A stretch of 64,000 bases of DNA from Nereocystis luetkeana (GCA_031213475.1 JARUPZ010000019.1:7614870-7678869); one strand, 5' to 3'. Shown: positions 53,767-63,340, numbered from the stretch's first letter. A program made the numbers and translations. Notes: generated by a model not told the origin, from the letters alone.

Positions 53767-53865
53767 TTTGCCAGTTTCTGGGACAAACTACTGCTGTACT
53801 CGTAACTTGAGTGGTTTCTCCCCCAAACGGAAGTGCAGTTTTTCCCTATTAATAAAAGAGTTCAA
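53767..53865. mobile_element. MITE-2 copy with TATTAATA and a TACTGCTGTA-type insert
   Basis: GACAAACTACTGCTGTACTC stands where sisters read GACAAACTACTTGAAATTT, and TTTCCCTATTAATAAAAGAG where a sister reads TTTGCCCTAAAAGGG (51299). Two separate small insertions in one copy. Confidence 0.8.
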
Positions 53866-53874
53866 GCAATAGCT

Positions 53875-53970
53875 TGACCGTTTTAGGACCGCAGTCCCGT
53901 TTTGGGGGCAAACTGCTTGAGATTTGAGCGGTTTGTCCCTCAAACAAGACTGCGGTTCTAACAGGGTCAA
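53875..53970. mobile_element. MITE-2 copy
   Basis: TTGACCGTTTTAGGACCGCA to ACTGCGGTTCTAACAGGGTC, ending AA. Confidence 0.9.
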
Positions 53971-54253
53971 GCGGTAACCACAATTGTAGTAGGCGTGACA
54001 GCAGAAGTACGTGACGTCCGTCAGCCTGAAAACTGCAGCCCTGTAGATTTTCCTTTTGAGGACTGCAGTCCTAAGCCAAAGGGTTTCAAGCTCATGCTGG
54101 CTCCGTCTGTAGTTGGTACGATCTGGTTTGATGTCCGCTTCCGCAGGAAAGCAGAGGCTTGATGGGCTCTGCTCATCGGTAGTTGGTCACTTTTTTTTCC
54201 TGCTGCTGTACAAAGCAGCATCATGTTTGTTCAACGCCAACGTTCTGCGTTTA

Positions 54254-54372
54254 GTATTACGGGGGACCATAGTTAATACCTGGTAGGACCAAATATTGTT
54301 AGTAAAAATGGTCAAATATATAGGTTTTTATCTATATACCATAGGTCGTATTAACTATGGTCCCCCGTAGTA
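54254..54372 (+). mobile_element. MITE-1 copy 21 (subfamily A) with TACCTGGTA insert
   Basis: CATAGTTAATACCTGGTAGG at 54269-54288 against CATAGTTAATAGG in sister copies. Removing CCTGGTA restores the consensus exactly. Confidence 0.95.
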
Positions 54373-54374
54373 GA

Positions 54375-54995
54375 ACACCGCAGCAGAACACCGCGGTCTA
54401 TCAAGACATGATTCGCTTCACCTCCAGGGTTAGCGGGTGCTGTCATGTGACCACCGGCTTATGCCATGGTGTGGGTCGGTCAAACCACGGGTTATTTTAC
54501 ACCAGATCCTGGTGGCACAGCAGCAGTAGATAGAGCAGCACCTGGTAAACCGTAAGTATAAATTTATACATATATACCAGGTTTATGCAGGAGATGTAAT
54601 TGATTTTACGCTCCACGCACGAACTACAAGGTAGTACTACGAGTATTACACCAGTGCTTACTTGTTTCTCTATACAATCAGTATTGGTATAAGCATGTGC
54701 TTCGTATGTCGCCTGTAGTATTTGTTACGTTGTAGCCCTCAAGTCGCACCTGCGGCGGCACTCTCGCAACGTACTTTCGCATACACCTGACACAAAACAC
54801 GACGGCAACATATAAACTGCACCGATGTCGTCCACAAGCCCGCAAGGGCCAGGCCCACAAACCCGCAAGCGCCACAGGCTTACATACTCGCGTCTCGACA
54901 CAAACGCTCGCGAAAATTCATGTCGAAGGTTATTTACCAGAGAGCGTTATCACGCGTCTTTCAGGCATGCTCGTCGTCCCCGATTCCGCAAATAG
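54375..54995. other. No gene recognised
   Basis: TACCTGGTA-like words near 54540 (CACCTGGTA) and 54576 (TACCAGGTT). Short frames only. Confidence 0.4.
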
Positions 54996-54998
54996 TTA

Positions 54999-55094
54999 TT
55001 AACCCTTTTGCAGCTGCAGTCCCGTTCTGGGGACAATCTGCTCTAATTCCAAGTAGTTTGTCGCCAAAACGGGACTGCAGTCCAGAAAGGTTCA
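54999..55094. mobile_element. MITE-2 copy
   Basis: TTAACCCTTTTGCAGCTGCA to AAAACGGGACTGCAGTCCAG, ending AAAGGTTCA. Confidence 0.88.
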
Positions 55095-55130
55095 TTCCCA
55101 ACTCACCTCCACAGATGAACAAAAAAAATC

Positions 55131-55163
55131 TACCCACCCACCCACCCACCCACCCACCCATCC
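55131..55163. repeat. (CCCA)n microsatellite
   Basis: ACCCACCCACCCACCCACCC, about eight units, just right of a MITE-2 copy. Confidence 0.92.
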
Positions 55164-55394
55164 CCAGCAACTAATTGATTAGTTCGCGCGAAGTATGATA
55201 TTGCCGCTGTTGGTACATGCGTTTGGACTGCGAGCAACACATGTAATAAAACACACAAGTTCATGCGCGATCCACGCGTAGGAAGCTTACAAAATATCAA
55301 TATGTTTTTTTTTTTTCACGCACAGGAGTACCACTCTATCGCACATCGTCAGTACCCATGATTAGTACGAACGGCCTTTCCATTTCGAGGCGTA

Positions 55395-56075
55395 ATGTGA
55401 GGGGGGGGTGTCGAGTGACCCGACCCCCCCCCCCCCCCCCCGTTCCCAGGTGGCGGAAAAACGATCGCTGCCGTCGGGGATGTATAGACTGGCCACGAAA
55501 GGCAAAACAGTAAGGGGATAGGGTTCGACGCGAAAAAGAAGCGTTTCACGATGTAATACATGGGGGAAAAACGCAATGAGCGCCCAGATGAAGAAGGTGT
55601 CTCTATTAGAAATATAGGGAACGGTGCTCCTGTCTCGAAAGGGATGCGTGGTCAATGGCCAAAGGATCGAGGCGAGCAACAAATGAGGACACACGCCCCC
55701 CCCCCTCACTCACACCCCGACCCGCGTGCGTGGTCAATGGTCAAATGACAAAGGCAAGCAACAAACAAGTGACCCCCCCCCCCCCCCCCGCCTTGGACTT
55801 TTCATGCAACTAGCCGAACACCTGACGGCGCTTCGCGCTTGGTGCAAGCAATGTTTGCCTGGAGGGTGAAAACCCCACGTGCTCCGCCCCCGTATTGTAG
55901 GGATGCGAGGTCTATGTTCATGTGGTCACACGACTACGGCCATGCATGATGACATGAGTACCCCCCGCCCCTCCCCCAACCCGTGCCCCGTCTCGAAAGG
56001 GATGCGTGGTCAATGGCATGGCCAAATGGCTGAGGCAAGCAACGAATGAAGACGCCCCCTCCCCCCCCCCCCCTT
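55395..56075. repeat. Family P cluster (P1, P2, P1) with C runs
   Basis: C runs at 55422-55441, 55697-55707, 55774-55789 and 56055-56073 separate P1 pieces (GAAAGGGATGCGTGGTCAAT at 55637 and 55999) and a P2 piece (GGCGCTTCGCGCTTGGTGCA at 55829, GTCACACGACTACGGCCATG at 55926). The orientation is opposite to the cluster at 32 kb. Confidence 0.75.
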
Positions 56076-56098
56076 CCCCCGGTCCCGTCCCGCTTCAG

Positions 56099-56312
56099 CC
56101 TGAGCCAGAGGTCGGCGTCTCGACAAAGGCCGGTAAAGGGTAGGTGGTCGAAGGACGAGCATGAGCATTTCCTGAAAGGGCTGGATCAGCACGGGAAGGA
56201 CTGGTTCGCCATCAAGGAGCTCTTCGTGCCATCCCGCACGGTAACCCAGATCAGGACGCACGCCCAGAAGTTCTTCAAGCGGAAGAGCAAGGGGCTGTCG
56301 TTCCCTCAGGAG
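56099..56312 (+). CDS. MYB-related (SHAQKYF-class) transcription factor, internal exon
   Basis: DNA-binding exon. The frame reads GRWSKDEHEHFLKGLDQHG, then DWFAIKELFVPSRTVTQIRT and HAQKFFKRKSKGLSFPQE. This is a single MYB repeat with tryptophans at W(S) and W(F) and THAQKFF in the third helix, matching the SHAQKYF motif of plant, algal and protist one-repeat MYB proteins. The exon is bounded by a pyrimidine-rich tract and CGCTTCAG at 56098 and by GAG|GTATGC at 56313. It starts and ends without splitting a codon at the 3' side. A 17-bp duplication (TCGTTCCCTCAGGAGGT at 56299 and 56333) creates a second possible donor. The first and last exons are not identified; the frame is open back to 56046 but upstream of 56098 it is C-run sequence. 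Function as a regulator is inferred from the family. Confidence 0.75.
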
Positions 56313-56429
56313 GTATGCCCTTATCTGTGGGTCGTTCCCTCAGGAGGTCTGCTGCTATCTCTGGCGCGAAACGTGGGCATGTGTTTGTACGGTAGAAGGG
56401 CAGCAGGGGGTGGAAACCCCTGACCGCGT

Positions 56430-57415
56430 GCCGAAAAAAAAGTGTCCCCACACTAACCCCAAGCATTGCGCCTAAAAAGTGGTGGCGAAGGTCTTGGAAG
56501 GCCTTTTATAACACCCGGGAGTAGGGCAGGAAATTAGGTTTCGTTACGAGTTTATTCGGTCCGAGGTAGACGCCCTAATTTATTTTTGTCAGCCAAAAGA
56601 ATGTCGCTTCTTGCATTGTCTACTCGAATGTCACGTATCTGATGTCGTACTGACCGCCGCCACGAACGGCGGGAGGGGGCGGCATGTGACGGCCGGCTTT
56701 TTGGTGGAGGTTCTATAGTAGGTTTGGCTGGCGTTTTTGAGGCGAAAATGTGTCCCGAACCACCGCGGGCCTTGCATGAAAACGGTTAGTAGCGGTCAGG
56801 CGAAGGGCAGGGAGTTTTTTTTTCTTGCTTCTTTCTGAACGAGCCGGTTCCAGGCACTCCATCCAGGGCATGATGATCCGTAAAAACGTTTCTCGCGCAA
56901 ATACACGAAGAATTGCCCTCATATATTGGACCCAATTTCAAGTCGTAGCTAACGCCAAGAAGTTGATGTACACTGAAACTAAGCAATTACGAGGCAACGC
57001 CGTACAGTTCGCACTTTTTCCCTCTTGAAAGGGCTAAATATCCCGGCCGGTTTTTAGAGATAAATCGTGAAATTGTGCACACGCGTTCTGTGAGCCTCTG
57101 TCAACGGAGCCTTTTTTTTTTTTAATCCGCCATAATTTGGGTTTCCTTAAGACCCAAAATACCGAGAACACAAAAATAAACCGCCAAACACGCCGGCGAA
57201 AATAAAAATAAAAGTGAACCGTTCGCTAACGGGCCGACGGGGACTCACAGAACACGTGTGTGTGCAAACGTTCAGGGTGTTGCCTCTGAAAAACGGCGTG
57301 GGCTTTCCGACCCGAGTTTCGTGTTTGATTCAGCTTGAACCAGCCTGTAATTGTATACTTCGAGTATACATACGTACGAGGGTCCCCTTTTTTGTTCTCT
57401 TTCGATTTTCTTGTC
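56430..57415. other. No gene recognised (probable intron of the MYB gene or intergenic)
   Basis: No known repeat except background. If the MYB exon is spliced to the exon proposed at 58.6 kb, this lies in a ~2.3-kb intron together with the R3 and MITE-1 copies that follow. Confidence 0.35.
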
Positions 57416-57417
57416 TT

Positions 57418-57476
57418 TTCGGGGGGATGTTTGCGAGTAGTCGACGTTGGAGCTCATGATGCATATGTCAGGCGAA
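57418..57476 (-). repeat. Family R3 fragment
   Basis: TTTTCGGGGGGATGTTTGCG, GTCGACGTTGGAGCTCATGA and TGCATATGTCAGG, diverged. Confidence 0.6.
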
Positions 57477-57481
57477 TGTAG

Positions 57482-57592
57482 TACTACGGGGGAACATAGT
57501 AAATCAGACCAAATATTGTTAGTAAAACTAGGTAAATATTTAGGTTTTTGGGTGTACCGTAGGTCCTATTTACTATGGTTCCCCGCAATAGT
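57482..57592 (+). mobile_element. MITE-1 copy 22 (subfamily B)
   Basis: TACTACGGGGGAACATAGTA to TTTACTATGGTTCCCCGCAA. Confidence 0.93.
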
Positions 57593-57599
57593 GATCCAT

Positions 57600-58570
57600 G
57601 GTACGGATGAATAACGCCGATTGATTTTGGCATCGCTTTATTATTATTGTTTCTGTCGTTTAAGCAGTCGAAAGAAAAATGTCACTACGCATGCACAGAC
57701 GAGAGTAGTTGGTTGCCATGTACCCCCTGTTTTTTTTTGTTTTTTTTTTTAATTATGCAAACCTTTTAATCGATGCCTTTAAGGTTTCCTGGCATGCCGA
57801 TACATATCCATACCATCCCGCTCGCAGACGTACTGTAGTTTGGCGTTGCATTGATAGCGCCGTTTCTCTAGGGGTCAATGAATCCTGCCATGTACCGCCG
57901 CTCCCTCGCTCGCGCGGTTTGGCGTGCATTGATTGCACCTGACTCGGGGCGGTACGCGCGTGGTCTTGGGGGCAAAGGGCCTTGGGAGCTATTATACTGC
58001 GGGATAAAAAAAAAAGGTTCTAGATTCGAAAAGGGCAAAATATGTCCGCATCAAGTGAAGCATTTCACGCCACAGCGTGCTACGAAAAAAAAAAAGCAAA
58101 CGAAAACGCCGGTAAACGTGAAATGTTCGCAGCAATGAAGCGCTTTTCATTCAGCTACAAGAACAAATACCAACCACCGTGCTTTTGTCCATTTGACGCA
58201 CTTGGGTGTAACCGTTGTGCCCCACAGCCATGGTTGGTCAGTAAATTGCAACCGAGTTGTGGTACGGGCGACTCTATTTGCCCCCGTGTCCCTCATATAT
58301 ACCAGGTATATATACATGCCGCCCGTGTATGAACAAAAAACCCGAAGCGAACACACCCACAATTATTCCTGTCTTTTTAAGGTATTTAGGCACGAGAACC
58401 GCGTGGACAAGATAAAGCAGCACCACAAGATAAAGCAGCACCGATACCACTTGAACACCCTCCCTCCCTCCCTCCCTCGCTCTCCTCTTGCCGCCCCCAC
58501 TCCGCCCCTCCTGCACTGTTCCACCCACTCCACCTACCTACCTCCGCACCCACCTCTCGCCCCCCCCCCC
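57600..58570. other. No gene recognised; C run and TACCAGGTA
   Basis: TACCAGGTA near 58301, (CCCT)n near 58459-58480, C run 58559-58577. Short frames such as 58042-58332 show no domain. Confidence 0.4.
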
Positions 58571-58622
58571 CCCCCCCTCCCTCCATCCCGACCTCCCCAC
58601 GTACGCCGCTGTTATCGCGTAG

Positions 58623-59080
58623 CCGTACGTAGACAGCCAGCACGAAGGTGGGAACGCCTTGGATCCGTCGCCCCCCCCTCCCCACCCGTCAAACCACGAA
58701 GCGAGCGCCCACGCTATCAATCACAACCACCACCTCAATCATCACAGCAACGACAACAACAACGATAACGACAGCAGCAACAGCAACAGCAACAGCAACA
58801 TCAACAACAACAACGACAACAGCAGCAGCAACGAGGCGATGGCGCAGCTAGAGTCCGCTCCGTTGCCTTTATCCGGAGGAGCTGCAAGCGGAGGAGGCCC
58901 ACAGCAGCCATTTTTCTTTGGTATGGGGTCCGGCTATGTGGGCGGCATGCCGCCGCAACCACCTACGCATGCGCAGATGCCGGGGGCAGCGGGGGCGGCG
59001 GCGGCGGCGGCGGCGCCGCCACCGCAAGTGGACGTCGGCGCCGCTTTCTCTTCGGCCTGTGCTGGGGGGGTTGGAGCTGG
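58623..59080 (+). CDS. Possible exon: His/Asn/Ser-rich, then Ala/Pro/Gly-rich protein segment
   Basis: The frame containing 58659 is open from before 58623. It carries an Asn/His/Ser-rich tract built on CAA/CAG/AAC repeats (58720-58830), EAMAQLESAPLPLSGGAASG, GGPQQPFFFGMGSGYVGGMP and PQPPTHAQMPG, followed by an Ala run and AFSSACAGG. Such compositions are common in transcription-factor activation regions. A candidate acceptor is TTATCGCGTAG at 58622 after a pyrimidine-rich tract. Its phase (0) agrees with the end of the MYB exon at 56312, so it may be the next exon of that gene. The end is uncertain; beyond 59080 the frame becomes Lys-rich and runs into repeats. Cross-frame translation of simple repeats is the alternative. 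Confidence 0.4.
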
Positions 59081-59284
59081 GGCTGCACAGAGCGGGTGCG
59101 TGCGCAGGCAGTATTTATACCTGAAGGAAAAAAAGGGAAAGAAAGGGAGACAGGAGAAGGAGAAGAAAAAACAAAAGTCAGCTGTGAGACTCGAAAGTTT
59201 CGTCGAAACTCATATTTGCCACGCTTGGCGTCATAACTGCGATGGCACGTACTACTATAGTGTTACGTCACATTTTTCTTCTTA

Positions 59285-59346
59285 TGTGTGTGTTCTTCAC
59301 ATTAAACCGTTCTGTCTACCCGTCGACATCCAGCACAACCAGTGTC
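59285..59346 (-). mobile_element. LINE-A extreme 3' fragment
   Basis: TGTGTGTGTTCTTCACATTA to ACATCCAGCACAACCAGTGT: only ~60 bp of the LINE-A 3' terminus with its AC tail, an extreme 5' truncation. Confidence 0.8.
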
Positions 59347-59399
59347 TTCTTACGTTGTTCGTTTTAGTTGTTTATTTCTAGTGGTATGTACATAGCAGT

Positions 59400-59560
59400 A
59401 AGTGGTCCTTCGGTAGCCGACACTATAGGCACTATCTATACCGGAAACCGACACTATTCCGCGCACTACGTCTTATATTCCCCGGTGAATCCCGCCCGTG
59501 CCAAGCGATTATGCAGGCACTAAAGCGGGCAACTATTAATAGCACTTTAGAGGGGCCGTA
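59400..59560. repeat. Family R6 patch
   Basis: GTAGCCGACACTATAGGCAC, CCCGCCCGTGCCAAGCGATT and ATGCAGGCACTAAAGCGGGC resemble 33190-33290; TATTAATA near 59533. Confidence 0.5.
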
Positions 59561-59571
59561 CTACTACTGCT

Positions 59572-59705
59572 GTATCAACGTTGAAGCTCACATGCTGCCT
59601 ATACTGCACAACACCTTCGTATACGGAGATTTCTTCTTTCAGGAATGTTTTGATTGATGCAACGTGAAAGCTCAAGCTGCACATTGTCGGATGGCAAGCC
59701 TAACA
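59572..59705 (-). repeat. Family R3, partial duplicate plus copy
   Basis: CAACGTTGAAGCTCACATGC near 59577, then GGAGATTTCTTCTTTCAGGA and CACATTGTCGGATGGCAAGC at 59620-59700, followed by AACAATAATAAAA. Confidence 0.75.
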
Positions 59706-59709
59706 ATAA

Positions 59710-60160
59710 TAAAATACACGTATATGCGTATATCGTAGATTGTCTCACTCGAGCTTGCCAAAGGAAGGTAGGTGCCTTTTTGTTATTGCAAAGATGACGG
59801 TGGCGGCGTGGCAGAGCAAAAGGAAACAGGTATTCATAAGAGATGCTCGCCCTGGCTCGGCTTATTTTTTCGTTGCGTCGATGCCGAGATCCTGCTGACG
59901 TTTCTGGAAGCAGGTGTGCACGTAGAGTTTCGAGGTATGTCGAGAGTTCATCGTCTCCTTTGGACGTGGAAATTTGTTGTCTGTTTCACCCCCTCCGTCG
60001 TACAAGGCATGGGAATTCAAGCCCTTGTGTAGGGTGCAACAGGTGTGTTACATACGACGTCTGTAAGTAGGACGGGCGGGGCGAAGTTAATAATTTTAGC
60101 CTGGAGTTGTTGAAAAATTATACCAGGTACCAGGTAAGTAGTTACTACGTATTGCGCTTG
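59710..60160. other. No gene recognised
   Basis: The frame 59772-60032 (86 codons) has no domain. TACCAGGTACCAGGTA at about 60120-60136 is a direct double of the micro-palindrome. Confidence 0.4.
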
Positions 60161-60162
60161 TT

Positions 60163-60285
60163 TGCCATCCCACAATGCGCACCAGGGAGGAGCGTCAACG
60201 TTGATCACTCACAAAACAAAATGATAAACAACAAAAAATCAAGAGAACAAAAGCAAAGCAAAAAGGAAACCTTCTTACCCACAGC
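60163..60285 (+). repeat. Family R3 copy, diverged
   Basis: GTTTGCCATCCCACAATGCG, GTCAACGTTGATCACTCACA and an A-rich end leading to AAAAAGGAAACC. Confidence 0.7.
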
Positions 60286-60292
60286 ACAGGTA

Positions 60293-60403
60293 GTATTACG
60301 GGGGGCCATAGTAAATAGGACCTACGGTACACACAAAAACCAATATATTTTCCTATTTTGACCAACAATATTTTATCCTATTTACTATGGTTCACCGTGA
60401 TAG
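60293..60403 (-). mobile_element. MITE-1 copy 23 (subfamily B)
   Basis: TATTACGGGGGGCCATAGTA to TTTACTATGGTTCACCGTGA. Confidence 0.93.
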
Positions 60404-60772
60404 TTGGTTTTCTTTGTTTCTTGTTGTTGATAGGGGGCGATACATTTTTTTTTTTCTTCTAATTATACTTTTTTAATGCTCCTCTGTTGGTTGCACGTAT
60501 CGTAGATGCATGCACGTGTAGGCTAGTGCCGCTGCCGCTGCCGCTGCCGACTCTCGTAATGGTGAAGTGCAGCCAGCCTACAAGAAGGTTGCCTCGCTCA
60601 CACGGCTATGTTTTGTTTGTATGTTTGTTGTTGTAAATAGAGACGGTGTAGATAGGGACGGACGGCGCTAGAGCAAGCTATTCATATTTACATATGGCGT
60701 GGTTTTGTGTGTGTTTCCCTCTCAGATGTTCTTCCACGCCATTGTTGTTGTTGTTGCTGCTGTTGTTTTTTG

Positions 60773-60884
60773 TTATTACGGGGGACCATAGTTAATAGGA
60801 CCAAATATTGTTAGTAAAAACGATTAAATACAAAGGTTTTTATGTGTACAATAGGTCATGCTAACTATGGTCCGCCCGTAAATA
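60773..60884 (+). mobile_element. MITE-1 copy 24 (subfamily A)
   Basis: TATTACGGGGGACCATAGTT to CTAACTATGGTCCGCCCGTA. Confidence 0.93.
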
Positions 60885-61094
60885 GTTTTGATACATTTGC
60901 TGTCCTACAAAGCCCGGCGCGAGCTTCAACTTCGTCGGAGCCTGCTGCGTGGCCACGGGCTAGACTATGTCGATGAGCTACTGAAATATTATACCGTTAG
61001 TTGTGGTCCCTCCATAGTGAGTGCTGGTTGTATAGTGTCGCCTTCCTTATACAACGCTGCTGAAATCGCTCGGCACATGTGGGAATAACCAGTG

Positions 61095-61195
61095 TGGTGG
61101 TGTGCGGAGCAGTTAGTGCCGGCTGCCGCTAATATAGTGCCGGTAATGTTGGCTGGCGCATCTACACGGGCACTATGCGAGAGGGGCTATTACTA
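61095..61195. repeat. Family R6 patch
   Basis: GTTAGTGCCGGCTGCCGCTA, TAGTGCCGGTAATGTTGGCT and CTACACGGGCACTATGCGAG; directly left of a MITE-1 copy, as at 33.3 kb. Confidence 0.5.
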
Positions 61196-61304
61196 AAACG
61201 GGGGACCATGATAAATAGGACCAAATGTTTCTTGGTAAAGATAGCGAAATATATAGTTTTTTGTGTGTACCGTAGGTCCTATTTAATATGGTCCCCCGTA
61301 AATA
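61196..61304 (+). mobile_element. MITE-1 copy 25 (subfamily B)
   Basis: AAACGGGGGACCATGATAAA to TTTAATATGGTCCCCCGTAA. Confidence 0.92.
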
Positions 61305-61317
61305 CCATTTTGGTGTG

Positions 61318-61322
61318 AGAGC

Positions 61323-61360
<38 letters not shown>

Positions 61361-61362
61361 AA
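61318..61362. repeat. (CAA)n microsatellite
   Basis: Fourteen or so CAA units just right of MITE-1 copy 25. Confidence 0.95.
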
Positions 61363-61664
61363 TAATGAGAGAGGAGAGATCAGAGACGCTGAACTGTTTC
61401 CCCTGCCGACATTTGGTGCTGAACTGTTTTCGGGATCAGACGTACGATACAGTTGTAATAATAATGCAGTAGTAGTTGTAACTCCGTTCTTCAGATGCGC
61501 CCCCTCTTGTGCTGCTCCGCCGAATCCCACACTGAGAAATATCACTCGGCGGCTTGCGTGCAGCGTAACGGACGGAATCAGAAATGCGACATATGATTCA
61601 GAGGTAATCTTGTTGTTGATCTGTGTTTCCCTGTTGGGGCGCCAGATATGTAGATGCTAAAACG

Positions 61665-61720
61665 CTAACCTCTTTAGGACTGTGCTCTCCCGTTTCGGAG
61701 GCTTAACTACTTCAAATAAT
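61665..61720. mobile_element. MITE-2 left-half remnant
   Basis: AACCTCTTTAGGACTGTGCT to GAGGCTTAACTACTTCAAAT; the right half is absent, and MITE-1 copy 26 starts immediately after. Confidence 0.7.
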
Positions 61721-61721
61721 G

Positions 61722-61828
61722 ATTACGGGGGACCATAGTAACTAGGACCTACGGTACACACAAAAATCTATAGTTACCTATTTTTACTTACGATATTTGG
61801 TCCTATTTACAATGGTCCCCCGTAATAG
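61722..61828 (-). mobile_element. MITE-1 copy 26 (subfamily B), at the break of a MITE-2
   Basis: ATTACGGGGGACCATAGTAA to ATTTACAATGGTCCCCCGTA, ending ATA. Confidence 0.93.
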
Positions 61829-61927
61829 TGTCGTATTTATGTATATACTTGGATGCATAGGTGACGAGGGTCACCACCCAATCCCACGGCGCGTGCAGCC
61901 GTGCGGACGAACTCGTGAAAAAACACG

Positions 61928-62032
61928 TTTAACCCTTTCAGTGCCGCAGTCCCGTTTTGGGGACAAACTACTTCAAATTTGACTGTTTGAAGTAGTTTGT
62001 CCCCAAAACGGGACCGCAGTCCTATTAATAAA
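61928..62032. mobile_element. MITE-2 copy with TATTAATA insert
   Basis: TTTAACCCTTTCAGTGCCGC to GGGACCGCAGTCCTATTAAT. TATTAATA at 62023-62030 replaces the TA of CAGTCCTAAAAGGG. The centre has a partly duplicated ACTGTTTGAAGTAGTTTG. Confidence 0.88.
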
Positions 62033-62084
62033 AACATCGTGTGCCTCGTGGATTCATCAGCGGGATTTTGTTGCTGTTGCAACT

Positions 62085-62225
62085 ATATATAGCATATATT
62101 GTACCTGGTATAATGTTATACAATACTATACCTGGTACCTGTAGTATTTATTGTATCATACCTGGTATATTTTGTACCAGGTTTATCGCATGCGTGGTAT
62201 TACGTACCTGGTGCAATGCAATCTG
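62085..62225. repeat. Dense TACCTGGTA cluster
   Basis: Motif or close variant near 62102, 62130, 62159, 62176 and 62204 in 120 bp. This is the densest cluster in the window. Confidence 0.8.
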
Positions 62226-62330
62226 ATAGATGAACAGCAGCAGTAGTACTGCTGCTGTCTGCTGCTGTGTTAATCGTACGAACGTGTAAGAAGTTTGTTC
62301 TTCCCCCCGAGCACGGGCATACACTATTAA

Positions 62331-62446
62331 TATTACGGGGGACCATAAGTAGTATATAGGACCAAATATTGTTGGTAAAAATAGCGAAATATATAGGTTT
62401 TTGGATGTACCGTAGGTCCTATTTAATATAGCCCCCCCGTAAATAG
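62331..62446 (+). mobile_element. MITE-1 copy 27 (subfamily B), left arm disturbed
   Basis: TATTACGGGGGACCATAAGT then AGTATATAGG instead of AGTAAATAGG; right TIR TTTAATATAGCCCCCCCGTA. Confidence 0.9.
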
Positions 62447-62715
62447 AGTACGGTATACCTGTGCGGGCACGGGACACACCTTGGAAAGAGAGAACACGTG
62501 CTGAACGAGGGGTGACGGGAAAGCTACTATTGATGCTCTGCAGTTGGTAGGCTGACGGTAAACACGACAGCCGGATGGATAGACAGGGAGGGAGAGCTTA
62601 GAGTTGCCTAGACACCGTACAATGGAGACAACAAAGGGAACTGAATCCGACCAAAAGGCCTTGGCCCTTTTAGGGCTCCAGCCCTCTCTCTCCCTGTCTT
62701 GGAGGGGCAAGTCAC

Positions 62716-62825
62716 TATTACGGGGGACCGTAGTTAACAGGACCTATGGTATACGTGAACACCTATATATTTAACCATTTTTACTAACAATATTTGGTCC
62801 TGTTAACTATGGCCCCCCGTAATAA
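62716..62825 (-). mobile_element. MITE-1 copy 28 (subfamily A)
   Basis: TATTACGGGGGACCGTAGTT to TTAACTATGGCCCCCCGTAA. It is followed by ATTATTATTATT and an R3 copy. Confidence 0.94.
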
Positions 62826-62839
62826 CATTATTATTATTA

Positions 62840-62945
62840 TTTCCCTTGCCATCCGACAATGTGCAGCGTGGTCTTCAACATTGGTCACTCATCACTTTCC
62901 TGAAAGAAGAAAACCCCGGAAACAAAAGGAAACCCATGCACTAAC
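62840..62945 (+). repeat. Family R3 copy preceded by (ATT)n
   Basis: TTTCCCTTGCCATCCGACAA, TCTTCAACATTGGTCACTCA and CTTTCCTGAAAGAAGAAAAC. A (ATT)4 run lies just upstream at 62827-62839. Confidence 0.88.
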
Positions 62946-62960
62946 ATTATTGAGTGCGTA

Positions 62961-63009
62961 GCTTGTCCTCGAAACGGGACTGACTGCAGCACTGAACACA
63001 AAGGGTCAA
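62961..63009. repeat. MITE-2 right-half fragment
   Basis: GCTTGTCCTCGAAACGGGAC to GAACACAAAGGGTCAA; only the right arm. Confidence 0.65.
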
Positions 63010-63092
63010 ACAATAAAAGTAAAAAAAACTACCAGGTATTATTGTAGTATCGCGACACCGTCTTTTGAGAAGAACTTGAGACAACAGACTAT

Positions 63093-63200
63093 TTAACCCT
63101 TTTAGAACTGCGGTCTCGTTTTGGGGACAATCGGGGAAAAATTACTTGGAGTTTGAGTGGATTGTCCCCCAAACGGGACTGGAGTTCTAAAGGGGTTAAT
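63093..63200. mobile_element. MITE-2 copy
   Basis: TTAACCCTTTTAGAACTGCG to GGACTGGAGTTCTAAAGGGG ending TTAA; the centre carries an extra CGGGGAAAAAT. Confidence 0.9.
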
Positions 63201-63340
63201 ACATACCAGGTACGTGTACAACTCTGCCCCTTGATGTGAGGACCGTTTGTACACTAACATTCAATCAAAACGTGCTTTCTGTCTAGAGACGGAGCGGATT
63301 TTTAGTGCAGCGCCCGCCATTCTGAGCACCATTTACGGCG

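Noticed and set aside
58042..58332. 96-codon frame with several Cys residues (CFCPFDALGCNRC)
   Set aside because: The Cys spacing does not match a zinc-binding family I know, and the frame ends in a TACCAGGTA-bearing spacer.
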